DNA of 64,000 nt from an uncultured SAR116 cluster alpha proteobacterium. Its GTDB lineage: Bacteria; Pseudomonadota; Alphaproteobacteria; Puniceispirillales; Marisalimonadaceae. Location: the NCBI GenBank assembly GCA_902537945.1, contig CACBDG010000004.1, positions 1-64,000 of the forward strand. The letters run 5' to 3'. The notes under the pieces were generated by a model. It saw nothing but the letters and a program-made list of their open reading frames with translations, was not told where the DNA came from and did not search any database. Below, in pieces: positions 7,320 to 16,591 of the stretch. How positions within the stretch are numbered: the first letter of the stretch is position 1; each line of letters starts with the position of its first letter. The position numbers and the translations under genes are program-made.

Positions 7320-9404
7320 TTATTTTTTTATAATTAGCGCATCAAGGGCTATTACTTCAGCTTTACTTACTAAAATTGGATTCATTTCTACTTGATCAAC
7401 TTTATCTGAATTAGCTGCAATAAAATTTGATAAATTTATAATTGCATTTAACAATGAATTAATTTCGATAGGTGGCTTTCCCCTTGCGCCATAAAAAATA
7501 TCTTTGCTTTTTAATGATAAAATCATTTGCTCTGCCTTTTGTTTACTAACAGGAGCTTCTGCAAACACAATATCTTTCATTACTTCTGCATAAATTCCAC
7601 CAAGTCCAAACATTACAATTGGTCCAAAAACTGGATCAATTTTAGCGCCTAAAATACATTCAATATCACCATTTTTCATTGGTGAAATCATTATTCCATC
7701 TATATGCGCATTCGGTGCTTTATTTTTAACATTTTTGAAAATTTCTTGGTAAGATTTTTGTGCTAAATCTAAGTTATCTATGTTCAAAACCACACCACCA
7801 ATATCTGTCTTATGTTGAATATCCGAAGACACTATTTTCATGACATATTTATCTTTGCCTTCTTTAAAGTAAGAGGATAAGTCTTCAATATCTTTTATAA
7901 AAATTGGTTTTAATATTGGCAAACCAGCAGATAAAAGCACTTCACTACAGTCAATTTCGTTTAAATTCTTGTTTGGTATATCAACTTTGTAATTGTCTAA
8001 ATTAATTTGGTTACTCTTATGTTTTTCATTAAATTTTTCACCAAAAAACATAAGTGCGGACATTGCGACAATTGCCCTCGTAGGATCTTCAATGCAGGGA
8101 AATCCTTCTTTTTCATACATTTTTATATATTCTTCAGATGCTACCATACAGTTTATGAACAGTTTATCTTCATATCCCTTCATAGCTTGTTTTAACGCTG
8201 AAAGTAACGGTTTGGACAAAACAGGAGAACCCGCAACTGAAGTCCAAAAACCTATCAATGCATCGTAACCACCTTTGGAGAGCATTAAATCTGTGAATTT
8301 AGGTATTAATGTTAAATCATTAAAAAACTGGGCTGTTACATCAACAGGATTCATTGGAGACGCGAAGGGAACAAGTTCTTTTAATTCATCTTGTGCGTCT
8401 TTTGGCATTGGGCCTACAACTAGGTCTTCATCTTCAGCTGCATCTGCCATGATTACTCCACCACCCCCAGAAATAGTAACTAATCCTAAATTTTTTCCAG
8501 CTGGGAATATTCTGGGCATTGTTGAATACGCTACATCTAACATTTCTTCTGTGCTTCTTACTCTATATGCACCATGCGCTCTCAATACTTCGTCGTAAAC
8601 TTTGTCTTCACCTGCTAAAGAGGCTGTATGAGAATTAGCAGCTGCCGCTCCCACTTCAGATCTTCCTACCTTCATAAAAATTACCGGTTTTTTTTCAGAT
8701 CTTGCAGTGTCTAGCGCATCAGTAAACTGTTTACCGTCTTTAACACTTTCTGCATATGCCATGATTGTGTGTACATCTGGATCTTCTGCCATAAGCTTAA
8801 TGGTCTCTCCAACAGATAGATCAACCTCATTACCAGTTGTCATCCAATATCTAATTCCAAGTCCTCTTTGATGAGATACCATATAAATGTGGCTTCCATA
8901 AGCTCCTGATTGACTCGCAATAGAAATACCACCTGGTTTAGGAGTTGCTCTATCTATAGTGGAAGTAAATGTAGGATAGAAGTTTTTGGCTGAATTAAAT
9001 AGACCTAAACAATTTGGTCCAATAACTCTGAGACCACTCTCTTTGCTAATTTTTTTTATTTGATTTTGAAGAATCTCACCTTGACCTCCAATTTCTGCAA
9101 ACCCAGAGGAGAAAATTAATGCTGTTTTAGCCTTTTTAACTACTGCTTCTTGTAAAACTGATACGACAATATTGGAAGGCACTGCAACTAAAATAAAATC
9201 TAAATCATCTTTTACATCTAATAAACTTGGATACGCTTTTATACCTTGTACTGTGTCCCTATTAGGATTAATTGGGAAAATACCTCCAGAAAATTTTTGT
9301 TCTATCATATGAGCAAGTGGACGCCCTCCAATCCTCGCTTTGTTGTCTGAAGCGCCAACAATAGCAATAGACTTAGGAGACATAATTTCTTGCAATGTAA
9401 TCAT
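7320..9404 (-). CDS. Acyl-CoA synthetase (ADP/NDP-forming), fused alpha-beta type
   Basis: The order is CoA-binding Rossmann domain ('SIAIVGASDNKARIGGRPL'), two succinyl-CoA-ligase-like flavodoxin domains with the expected phospho-histidine in 'NSHTASLAG', and a C-terminal ATP-grasp domain ('KIVSSDIQHKTDIGGVVLNI' onward). This is the acetate-CoA ligase (ADP-forming) / acyl-CoA synthetase family, which interconverts acyl-CoA, ADP and phosphate with acid, CoA and ATP. I start at ATG 9404 and not 9437, because AAGAAGGTC lies just upstream of it and the family N-terminus 'MITLQEIMSPKSIAIVGAS' begins there; this gives 694 residues. It heads a leftward operon with the DUF35 and thiolase-like genes. 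The acyl substrate is not evident. Confidence 0.92.
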   Translation of the reverse strand: MITLQEIMSPKSIAIVGASDNKARIGGRPLAHMIEQKFSGGIFPINPNRDTVQGIKAYPSLLDVKDDLDFILVAVPSNIVVSVLQEAVVKKAKTALIFSSGFAEIGGQGEILQNQIKKISKESGLRVIGPNCLGLFNSAKNFYPTFTSTIDRATPKPGGISIASQSGAYGSHIYMVSHQRGLGIRYWMTTGNEVDLSVGETIKLMAEDPDVHTIMAYAESVKDGKQFTDALDTARSEKKPVIFMKVGRSEVGAAAANSHTASLAGEDKVYDEVLRAHGAYRVRSTEEMLDVAYSTMPRIFPAGKNLGLVTISGGGGVIMADAAEDEDLVVGPMPKDAQDELKELVPFASPMNPVDVTAQFFNDLTLIPKFTDLMLSKGGYDALIGFWTSVAGSPVLSKPLLSALKQAMKGYEDKLFINCMVASEEYIKMYEKEGFPCIEDPTRAIVAMSALMFFGEKFNEKHKSNQINLDNYKVDIPNKNLNEIDCSEVLLSAGLPILKPIFIKDIEDLSSYFKEGKDKYVMKIVSSDIQHKTDIGGVVLNIDNLDLAQKSYQEIFKNVKNKAPNAHIDGIMISPMKNGDIECILGAKIDPVFGPIVMFGLGGIYAEVMKDIVFAEAPVSKQKAEQMILSLKSKDIFYGARGKPPIEINSLLNAIINLSNFIAANSDKVDQVEMNPILVSKAEVIALDALIIKK

Positions 9405-9473
9405 ATTGACCTTCTTTAAACTTTTATACTTAAACATATTTACAAAATACAGAATAAATAATTTACTTCTTAA

Positions 9474-9499
9474 ATCAAACTTTATAATTTTAGTTTGAT
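9474..9499 (+). promoter_or_regulatory. Consensus -10 box inside an 8-base inverted repeat; possible leaderless start
   Basis: ATCAAACT (9474-9481) and AGTTTGAT (9492-9499) are perfect inverted arms flanking TATAAT at 9483-9488. A start site about 7 bases beyond the -10 would fall at 9495-9496, almost on the MFS start codon, and there is no Shine-Dalgarno sequence. A weak -35 (TTTACT) is the best I can see. The arrangement suggests a repressor site over a promoter driving a leaderless mRNA. The sequence elements are direct observations; the role is inferred. Confidence 0.45.
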
Positions 9500-10727
9500 G
9501 TTTATTTATAAGTTACCAAAAATTTTAATACTAACATGTTTTATTCAGATGATTTCTATGGTTGGGTTTGCTATTTGGCCAATATACTTAATAGACCTTC
9601 AAGCTGAGTGGGCGTTATCTAATAGTGAAGCTGGTTGGATTAGTGGTTCATTTTACATAGGTTATGTAATCGCCACTCCATTTTTAGTCAGTTTAACTGA
9701 TACTTTTGATTCAAGGAAACTTTATGCTATTTCATGTTTAATAGGATCAGCAGGACTATTCTTTTTTTCTATTTTTTCAACGAATGCAATTAATGCCTCA
9801 ATTTTCTGGTCACTTGTGGGAGTTGGGCTTGCAGGGACTTATATGCCAGGTTTACAAATACTAAATTCTAGACTAAATCAAATTTCTAGAGAAAAATACG
9901 TTGCTGTGTATACTTCATTTTTTGGACTAGGAACTGCTTTTTCTTTTTCTCTTTTTGGAATTTTAAAAAACTATAATGTTAGTTGGGAAAATGCTTTTCT
10001 TTTAGCTTCAGTTATACTCTTCTTATGTTCTTTTCCTCTTTTATATTTTTCTGGTGATGAAATCGAAGAGCGTCAGAAAAAGAAATATCAGGGAATCATC
10101 AAAGTTATTGTTCCTATTTTAAAAACTTTCAAAAATAAAAAAGCATCTCCTTTTATATTAGGATATGGAGGCCATACATACGAATTATTTGGATTTAGGA
10201 GTTGGACATTTCCTTGCATTGTCTTTCTTTCAAGTCACTTCAAAGTTTCTGTAAGTGACGCTTTCATTGCGAACAGTATTGCTTTAATGGGTTTTATAGG
10301 AATTTTTGCTTCAATATTCGGAGCAAAATATTGTATTGGCAAAGATAGAGCAAGAATAGTTTCCAATATGGGAGTTCTCTGTTTTTTTTGCTCGATATTT
10401 ACAGCAATCTCTTTTCTATTTAGCTTTTGGTTGGCTCTTTTTATGCTTTTTTTATATAATAGCTTAATAATTTTAGATTCTGGCTCATTAACAACAGGTA
10501 CAGTTGTAAATGGAGAACCTCATGACAGAGGTGTGAGACTGGCACTGCACTCAATGGTTGGTTTTTTGGGAGGAGCTATAGGTGGACCAGTTGTGGGTTT
10601 TGTTTTAGACAATTTTGGTGGACAGGCAAGTCATTTGGCTTGGTTCATGTCTTTTTTGTGCTTAGGTTTAGGTTCGCTTCTTTCAGCCTTGACATTTAGA
10701 TATTACTTTTTCAAATATAAGATATAG
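9498..10727 (+). CDS. MFS transporter
   Basis: This is a major facilitator superfamily protein of about 409 residues with twelve predicted membrane helices in two bundles. The N-terminal half holds 'AEWALSNSEAGWISGSFYIGYVIATPFLVSLTDTFDSRKLY', a typical helix 2 - loop 2-3 region with a DxxDxRK-like motif. The central loop is near residues 185-205 ('GDEIEERQKKKYQG'). The substrate is unknown; the neighbours suggest an organic acid or a related metabolite. ATG 9498 follows an in-frame TTG at 9495 and has no ribosome site. It diverges from the acyl-CoA synthetase operon and is followed 30 bases on by a reductase gene with its own GGAG site. Confidence 0.88.
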   Translation: MFIYKLPKILILTCFIQMISMVGFAIWPIYLIDLQAEWALSNSEAGWISGSFYIGYVIATPFLVSLTDTFDSRKLYAISCLIGSAGLFFFSIFSTNAINASIFWSLVGVGLAGTYMPGLQILNSRLNQISREKYVAVYTSFFGLGTAFSFSLFGILKNYNVSWENAFLLASVILFLCSFPLLYFSGDEIEERQKKKYQGIIKVIVPILKTFKNKKASPFILGYGGHTYELFGFRSWTFPCIVFLSSHFKVSVSDAFIANSIALMGFIGIFASIFGAKYCIGKDRARIVSNMGVLCFFCSIFTAISFLFSFWLALFMLFLYNSLIILDSGSLTTGTVVNGEPHDRGVRLALHSMVGFLGGAIGGPVVGFVLDNFGGQASHLAWFMSFLCLGLGSLLSALTFRYYFFKYKI

Positions 10728-10757
10728 TATAAACTTGTTACAACTGAGGAGATATGT

Positions 10758-11783
10758 ATGAATACTAAAATTTTACTTAATGAAAGACCTGTTGGAGAAC
10801 CAACATTAGGTAATTTTAGAACAGTTAAAGAAGACATTGTCTCTCCTGAAGATGGAGAAGTCCTTTTAAAAACAATTTATATGTCCTTAGATCCCTATAT
10901 GCGAGGCCGAATGAATGATGCTAAGAGTTACGCAAAACCAGTAGGTATAGGTGAAGTAATGGAGGCTGGCGCTTTAAGTCAAGTTGTGGAAAGTAAATCT
11001 AAATTATTTAAATCTGGTGATTTTGTAGAAGGCAGAACGGGCTGGCAAGACAATCCTACTGTAAATGAAAAAAAATTAAGATTAATTGATCCAAAAATGG
11101 CACCCCTATCAACTTCTATTGGTGTTTTGGGCATGCCAGGTACAACAGCTTACGTTGGTATGCATAATTTTGCCAAACCACAAAATGGAGAAACTTTAGT
11201 TGTTTCAGCAGCAAGTGGCGCGGTAGGAGCGACCGTTGGTCAAATTGGTAAAATTTATGGATGTAGAGTTGTAGGAGTTGCAGGTACCGAAGATAAATGT
11301 GAGTTTACTAAAACTGAACTTGGTTTTGATGAATGTGTAAATTATAAGGATCCAAATTTTAAAGAAAAACTAAAATCTGCTTGTCCTGATGGTGTGGATA
11401 TCTATTGGGAGAACGTAGGTGGTATTACTTTCGATACTGTTATGCCTCTCTTAAATGATTATGCCAGAATACCAGTTTGTGGCCTTATTAGTTTGTATAA
11501 TGCTACAAGTCTAAAAGGTGGAGAAAAAGATAGATTGCCCTTATTATTTAGGCAAATACTTACAAAAAGAATGATGATAAAAGGTTTTATTGTTTTTAAT
11601 CATTATGATCAAAGAGAAGAGTCAATCATAGCTCTTTCAAAATGGATAAATGAAGGCAAAATTAAATATAAAGAAGATTTTGTTGAGGGCTTAGAAAATG
11701 CTCCTAATGCTTTCATAGGATTATTAAATGGTAAAAATTTTGGAAAGTTAGTAGTTAAAGTTAATCCCGACCCAACCATGTAG
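10758..11783 (+). CDS. NADP-dependent oxidoreductase, CurA / leukotriene-B4-dehydrogenase type
   Basis: This 341-residue zinc-free MDR protein has 'TIYMSLDPYMRGRMND', 'GMPGTTAYVGM', 'VSAASGAVGATVGQIGKIYGCRVVGVAG' (NADP-binding loop) and 'GVDIYWENVGG', all hallmarks of the CurA / prostaglandin reductase / 2-alkenal reductase group. These enzymes reduce the double bond of alpha,beta-unsaturated ketones or aldehydes with NADPH. A GGAG site precedes the ATG. It faces the FadJ-like gene across a 17-base gap. The physiological substrate is unknown; detoxification of reactive carbonyls is the common role. Confidence 0.92.
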   Translation: MNTKILLNERPVGEPTLGNFRTVKEDIVSPEDGEVLLKTIYMSLDPYMRGRMNDAKSYAKPVGIGEVMEAGALSQVVESKSKLFKSGDFVEGRTGWQDNPTVNEKKLRLIDPKMAPLSTSIGVLGMPGTTAYVGMHNFAKPQNGETLVVSAASGAVGATVGQIGKIYGCRVVGVAGTEDKCEFTKTELGFDECVNYKDPNFKEKLKSACPDGVDIYWENVGGITFDTVMPLLNDYARIPVCGLISLYNATSLKGGEKDRLPLLFRQILTKRMMIKGFIVFNHYDQREESIIALSKWINEGKIKYKEDFVEGLENAPNAFIGLLNGKNFGKLVVKVNPDPTM

Positions 11784-11800
11784 TTATAAATAATTAAATT

Positions 11801-13897
11801 TCAATTTAAACTGTCAAAATTTTTGTTTTGTTTAACTAAATCTTCTAATAGCTTCGGAGGAGACCAAAATCTTGGGTCTTCTTCTGAATATTTTTGAATA
11901 TTTTTCAATATTTTGTCTAATCCAATCATATCTGCATATTTCATTGGACCTCCTCTCCATTTAGGAAATCCATAACCATTAGTAAAAACAACATCGATAT
12001 CTGAAGGCTTTAGTGCTATTTGTTCACTTAGAATTTTAGTTCCTTCATATACCATTGCAGCAATATATTTATCTAATATCTCCTTATCATCAAATTTTTT
12101 CGGAGTTATTCCGGCTCTTTTTCTTTCTTGTTCACAAATTACTTCTATTTCTGGATTAGGCGTAAGAAAATCTACATTTTCTCCATATAAATAATATCCT
12201 TTAGAAGTTTTTTGACCAAACCAACCTCTTTCACATACTCTATCAGGTATCTGCACATATCTATCATCTTTATGTCTGAATGGTGCTTTTCTTTTTCTTG
12301 TTGCCCAACCTATATCTCCACCAGCTAAATCAATTACCTGGAAAATTCCCATTGCACAGCCAAAATCTCTTATCACTTTATCAACATGAAATGGGCTTGC
12401 TCCATCCTCAACCATATGATACGTACCAACTAAATATTTTGAGAGAATTCTGTTACCTATAAAGCCATCACAAACTCCTGATCTTACTGGTACCTTTCTC
12501 ATTTTTTTTGCTAAGTTAAAGGCAGTAGAAACAGTATCTTTAGATGTTTTTTCTGCCACTACGACTTCTAAAAGTTTCATAATGTTAGCTGGAGAAAAGA
12601 AATGCAAACCAATAACCCTACTTGGATTATCTACAACTGAAGCAATTTCATTTACATTTAAATAACTAGTATTTGATGCTAAAATACAGTCTTGACTACA
12701 AATGTGATTTAATTTCACAAAGACTTCTTTTTTAACGTTCATGTTTTCAAATACAGCTTCTATTATCAAATCTCTATCTTTGAGCTCTGAGAAATTTGTT
12801 GTCGCAGAAAACATATCCATAGTTTTATTTTTTTGTTCAGATGTAATTCTATTTAATTTAACGCTTCTATCATAAGTTGAAGTAATTTTTGCCATGGCTT
12901 TTTGGATGGCTTCATCATTTTGTTCAATCATAATCACATTGAAACCTGCATTCATAGCAGCCATAGAAATTCCAGTACCCATTGTGCCACCACCAATTAT
13001 GCCAATTTTATTTAGTTCTAGTGGTTTGCCTTCTTTTAATTCTGGTATTTTTGTATTAGCTCTTTCAGCAAAAAAAGAATGTATTAAACCTTTTCTTTGG
13101 GGACTTTCAATACATTCTTCAAATAATTTTCTTTCATTTGAAATAGCTTCAGCAAAATCTAATTTAAGACCCTCTTCAACAGATCTAATAATTGCATAAG
13201 GTGAAAATAAATTTTTGTATTTTTTGGATGCAGTATCTTTAAATTTTAAAATAAGTTCACTTATTTTTTTTATATCACTAATTTTATTTTGTATTTGAGA
13301 AGTAGGTCTTGGTTTAAATCCATCTTTAATTAATTTTTTAGCATATTCAATACCGTTATCTATAGTATTATTGTTTTCAGCAATCTCATCAATGATGCCT
13401 AATGATAAAGCTTCTTTAGCTGGAACATGTTTGCCAGTAAGCATCATATCTAAAGCCATATCAACACCACATAATCTCGGAAGTCTTTGTGTTCCCCCAG
13501 CACCAGGAAGAATTCCAAGTAAAACTTCTGGCAATCCAACTTTAGTGTTAGGGGCTGCAATTCTGTAATGTGCTGATATTGCAACTTCTAAACCACCACC
13601 AAGTGGAGTTCCATGTAATGATGCAACAACTATTTTGTTAAGACTTTCAATTTTATCACAAATCTTTCCTAAAATTGGAGCATCTATTTTTTTACCAAAC
13701 TCTTTTATATCAGCGCCAGCAAGAAACGTTCTTTCTGGAGCTGTAATAACAATTGCTTTAATTTTTTCATTTAAAGACAAGTTATCGATAGCCTCTAATA
13801 GTCCAATCCTAACTGCAGCGCTTATTGCGTTAACTGGTGGATTAGAAATTTCTATAAGCGCTATTTCTTCTATAATTTTGTGTTTAACTACTGACAT
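11801..13897 (-). CDS. Bifunctional enoyl-CoA hydratase / 3-hydroxyacyl-CoA dehydrogenase (FadJ-like)
   Basis: The 698-residue multifunctional beta-oxidation protein has an N-terminal crotonase domain ('FLAGADIKEFG', 'HGTPLGGGLEVAISAHYRIA', 'GLPEVLLGILPGAGGTQRLPR'), a linker, an NAD-binding domain ('KIGIIGGGTMGTGISMAAMNAG', catalytic 'IGLHFFSPANIMKLLEVV') and two C-terminal helical domains ('PVRSGVCDGFIGNRIL'). It hydrates trans-2-enoyl-CoA and oxidises the resulting 3-hydroxyacyl-CoA. Its single-chain length suits the FadJ or peroxisomal type. It follows the nitronate monooxygenase-like gene by 8 bases, with an AGGGGA ribosome site, so they form one leftward operon. Confidence 0.94.
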   Translation of the reverse strand: MSVVKHKIIEEIALIEISNPPVNAISAAVRIGLLEAIDNLSLNEKIKAIVITAPERTFLAGADIKEFGKKIDAPILGKICDKIESLNKIVVASLHGTPLGGGLEVAISAHYRIAAPNTKVGLPEVLLGILPGAGGTQRLPRLCGVDMALDMMLTGKHVPAKEALSLGIIDEIAENNNTIDNGIEYAKKLIKDGFKPRPTSQIQNKISDIKKISELILKFKDTASKKYKNLFSPYAIIRSVEEGLKLDFAEAISNERKLFEECIESPQRKGLIHSFFAERANTKIPELKEGKPLELNKIGIIGGGTMGTGISMAAMNAGFNVIMIEQNDEAIQKAMAKITSTYDRSVKLNRITSEQKNKTMDMFSATTNFSELKDRDLIIEAVFENMNVKKEVFVKLNHICSQDCILASNTSYLNVNEIASVVDNPSRVIGLHFFSPANIMKLLEVVVAEKTSKDTVSTAFNLAKKMRKVPVRSGVCDGFIGNRILSKYLVGTYHMVEDGASPFHVDKVIRDFGCAMGIFQVIDLAGGDIGWATRKRKAPFRHKDDRYVQIPDRVCERGWFGQKTSKGYYLYGENVDFLTPNPEIEVICEQERKRAGITPKKFDDKEILDKYIAAMVYEGTKILSEQIALKPSDIDVVFTNGYGFPKWRGGPMKYADMIGLDKILKNIQKYSEEDPRFWSPPKLLEDLVKQNKNFDSLN

Positions 13898-13905
13898 CTT
13901 TTCCC

Positions 13906-14871
13906 CTAAATAAGTTTATTTTTTGCCTCAATATACTCGTTATTAATTCTCTTCACCAACTCACCTGCAGGCATAATACTTTTCACAGCAGAAATACCCT
14001 GACCAGAGCCCCAAATTTCTTTCCAACTTTTTGGTTTTGAAGTTCCAGAGCTAAAATTCATTTTACTCGAATCACTTACTTCAAGATTATCAGGATCAAG
14101 GCCCTGAGCTACGATAGAACCTTTTAAATAATTTCCATGCACTCCAGTAAACAAGTTTGTATAAACGATATCATCTGCAGATGACTCGGTAATCATTTCT
14201 TTATATCTTTGATCTGCATTAGCCTCATTAGTGGCAATGAATGCAGAGCCAATATACGCTAAGTCAGCACCCATTGCCTGAGCAGCGAGAACTGCTCCTC
14301 CATTAGCAATTGAACCTGATAGTAAAAGAGGTCCAGAAAACCATTCACGAATTTCTTGAATCAATGCAAATGGTGAAAGCGTACCAGCGTGGCCTCCTGC
14401 TCCTGCAGCCACTGCCACTAATCCATCAGCTCCTTTGTCGATTGCTTTTTTTGCAAAAAAATTATTAATAATATCATGCAAGACAATACCTTTAGCCTGG
14501 TGTGCAACTTCATTAACTTCAGGCCTTGCTCCTAGCGAAGTTATCCAAACAGGCGCCCCCCATTTTGCGCAAATATCAATATCTTTTTCTAACCTAAGAT
14601 TTGATTTATGAACTATGTGATTTACAGCATAGGGAGCGGCCGGGCTGTCAGGATTTTCTTGATTATACTTATCTAATTCTTCATTTATTTTTTTTAACCA
14701 TACCTCAAGCATATTAGGCTCACCCTCACCTTCTCTGGCATTTAAACAAGGAAAAGAACCAATTATGCCCGCTTTACATTGAGCTATAACTAAATCTGGA
14801 TTAGATATTATAAATAATGGAGATCCTATTACTGGTATTTTTAATTTATCTAAGGGTGAAATCAATGACAA
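13906..14871 (-). CDS. Nitronate monooxygenase family protein (FMN TIM barrel)
   Basis: The 321-residue FMN-dependent protein of the nitronate monooxygenase / 2-nitropropane dioxygenase family has 'LKIPVIGSPLFIISNPDLVIAQCKAGIIGSFP', 'ADGLVAVAAGAGGHAG' (FMN phosphate loop) and 'LLLSGSIANGGAVLAAQAMGADLAYIGSAFIAT'. Members oxidise nitronates such as propionate-3-nitronate, and others are enoyl reductases. Start is TTG at 14871 with a strong AAGGAG at 14878-14883. It is the first gene of an operon with the FadJ-like enzyme, which points to an acyl-CoA-linked role. A pair of overlapping inverted repeats lies just upstream in its leader. Confidence 0.88.
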   Translation of the reverse strand: MSLISPLDKLKIPVIGSPLFIISNPDLVIAQCKAGIIGSFPCLNAREGEGEPNMLEVWLKKINEELDKYNQENPDSPAAPYAVNHIVHKSNLRLEKDIDICAKWGAPVWITSLGARPEVNEVAHQAKGIVLHDIINNFFAKKAIDKGADGLVAVAAGAGGHAGTLSPFALIQEIREWFSGPLLLSGSIANGGAVLAAQAMGADLAYIGSAFIATNEANADQRYKEMITESSADDIVYTNLFTGVHGNYLKGSIVAQGLDPDNLEVSDSSKMNFSSGTSKPKSWKEIWGSGQGISAVKSIMPAGELVKRINNEYIEAKNKLI

Positions 14872-14892
14872 ACCTGTCTCCTTTTTAACATT

Positions 14893-14933
14893 ATTACTCT
14901 TGAGTAATCATTTAACACGCTAACAATGATTAC
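14893..14933. promoter_or_regulatory. Overlapping inverted repeats in divergent promoter region
   Basis: ATTACTC-TT-GAGTAAT (14893-14908) is a perfect inverted repeat. Sharing its right arm, GTAATCAT (14904-14911) pairs perfectly with ATGATTAC (14926-14933) across 14 bases. The two structures exclude each other. They lie between the nitronate monooxygenase-like gene and phyH, and in the former's 5' leader, about 10 bases before its ribosome site. An operator or an alternating leader structure is possible. A TATAAT at 14969-14974 is the likely -10 for the rightward gene. Confidence 0.4.
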
Positions 14934-15007
14934 ATCAATTATTTTAATTACATAATTATAAATTTTTATATAATGTTATTATATTAATTTTAATTTGGAG
15001 CGATTGA

Positions 15008-15808
15008 ATGTTTTTAAATGAAACTGATTTAGAAAAATTTGATAAAGATGGTTATTTATTCTTTCCTAAACTATTTAATTCTGATGAAGCCGCATTGTTA
15101 AAAGAAGAAGCTGACAAAGTATATTTAGAAAATAGAAAAGAAGTTTGGAAAGAAAGTACAGGAGTTGCTAGAACAGCTTTTGCTGCACACACTTATAACG
15201 AGGCTTTTAGAAGGTTAGCTGCTCATCCAAGGCTGATTGATCCAGTATCCCAAATATTAGATGGTGATGTTTATATGCATCAATTCAAATTAAATGCTAA
15301 GGCTGCGTTTGACGGAGCTGTGTGGCAATGGCATCAAGATTATGGAACTTGGAAAAGAGATGACGGAATGCCAGAACCAAGAGCTATGAATATTGCTGTA
15401 TTTCTTGATGATGTAACTGCAGCGAATGGACCATTACTTTTTATACCAGGAAGTCACAAAACAGGAGTAATTGACGCAGGTCACGATTTAGAGACAACAA
15501 GTTATCCACTATGGACATTAGATAATGAAAAAGTTTTAGAGTTAGCTGAAAGAGGTGGATGTGTAGCTCCTACAGGACCAGCCGGAAGTATGTTAATGTT
15601 TTCGTCCTTACTTGTTCATGCTAGTCCACCAAATATTTCTCCATTTGGGCGAAGTATTGTCTACCTATCTTTGTGTCACGTAGATAATCATATCCAAAAC
15701 TTTAATCGTGAAGAATGGATTGCTCATAGAGATTTTACACCTATTACAAAACTTGATGATAGTTGTCTTAATGAGTTAGTAAATATTGGTGTTACTGCAG
15801 CAGAATAA
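15008..15808 (+). CDS. Phytanoyl-CoA dioxygenase (PhyH) family protein
   Basis: This 266-residue Fe(II)/2-oxoglutarate dioxygenase has 'EKFDKDGYLFFPKLFNSDEAALLKEEA' (PhyH N-terminus), the metal His and Asp in 'WQWHQDYGTWKRDDGMPEPRAMNIAVFLDD', the distal His in 'LLVHASPPN', and the 2-oxoglutarate Arg in 'PFGRSIVYLS'. The family hydroxylates varied small molecules, including ectoine, quaternary amines and phosphonates, so the name says little about substrate. It opens a rightward operon with a phosphatase-like gene (29-base gap) and an SAF-domain oxidoreductase. A GGAG site lies 7 bases before the ATG. Confidence 0.92.
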   Translation: MFLNETDLEKFDKDGYLFFPKLFNSDEAALLKEEADKVYLENRKEVWKESTGVARTAFAAHTYNEAFRRLAAHPRLIDPVSQILDGDVYMHQFKLNAKAAFDGAVWQWHQDYGTWKRDDGMPEPRAMNIAVFLDDVTAANGPLLFIPGSHKTGVIDAGHDLETTSYPLWTLDNEKVLELAERGGCVAPTGPAGSMLMFSSLLVHASPPNISPFGRSIVYLSLCHVDNHIQNFNREEWIAHRDFTPITKLDDSCLNELVNIGVTAAE

Positions 15809-15837
15809 TAAATTTTTTTCTAACAAGGGATATTTTT

Positions 15838-16584
15838 TTGATTTCAATTGAGTCAGTGTCAAATTTTAGAGATGTGTCTATTAGCTCTAAAATGAAAAAA
15901 AATTTGTTATTTAGATGTGCTAAACTTAGTACATTAAATAAAAAAGATATTAAAATTTTAGAAAATTTAAATCCTTATGCCATAATTGATTTTCGTGATC
16001 CTAAAGAAGTGAAAATGGCACCAGATAATCTATCTTCTAAACTTTTAGAGAGATATATTAACCTTTCAATTTCAGCCAGCACTCTTAGTAGAATGGTTTC
16101 TAAAAAGCAAATTAATGGAGACAATATTAAATCTTATGAAGAAGTGATGGAAGAAAGTTACCGGATGTATATTAATGACCATAAAAAAGTTTGGGCAAAA
16201 TTTTTTGAAATTCTGCTTAGATCAAATAATCGTCCAATTATTTTTCATTGCTCAGCTGGCAAGGATAGAACTGGCATAGCTAGTTTTATGATACAGAGTA
16301 TTTTCAATAATCATATTGATAAGATTTTTGAAAATTATCTTATTTCAAATGATTTATTAACTATTAAAGCTGCCACAGCGGAACAAAAGACTAACTCTTC
16401 AAAACAGGACACTCAAGTTACAAAAAATATGTTGAGCACTTTAGGTAAGGTTCAGATATCTTATTTAAATGCGGCGATAGATGAAATAGAAAAAAAATAT
16501 AGTTCATTGGAAGATTATTTTATTTCACAGCTAGGACTTAAAAATAATGACATCCAGAAAATACTACAATTATTTGGGAATTAA
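15838..16584 (+). CDS. Tyrosine/dual-specificity phosphatase-like protein
   Basis: The 248-residue protein has the P-loop 'HCSAGKDRTG' (about residues 136-145), which is the CX5R active site of the protein tyrosine phosphatase superfamily, and an upstream 'AIIDFRDPKEV' segment as in bacterial Y-phosphatase-2 proteins (MptpB type, Pfam Y_phosphatase3). These remove phosphate from phosphotyrosine, phosphoserine or phosphoinositides. The start is TTG with AAGGGA upstream. It sits between PhyH and the SAF oxidoreductase in one operon, which suggests a metabolic substrate more than signalling, but that is a guess. Confidence 0.85.
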   Translation: MISIESVSNFRDVSISSKMKKNLLFRCAKLSTLNKKDIKILENLNPYAIIDFRDPKEVKMAPDNLSSKLLERYINLSISASTLSRMVSKKQINGDNIKSYEEVMEESYRMYINDHKKVWAKFFEILLRSNNRPIIFHCSAGKDRTGIASFMIQSIFNNHIDKIFENYLISNDLLTIKAATAEQKTNSSKQDTQVTKNMLSTLGKVQISYLNAAIDEIEKKYSSLEDYFISQLGLKNNDIQKILQLFGN

Positions 16585-16591
16585 TTAAGAT

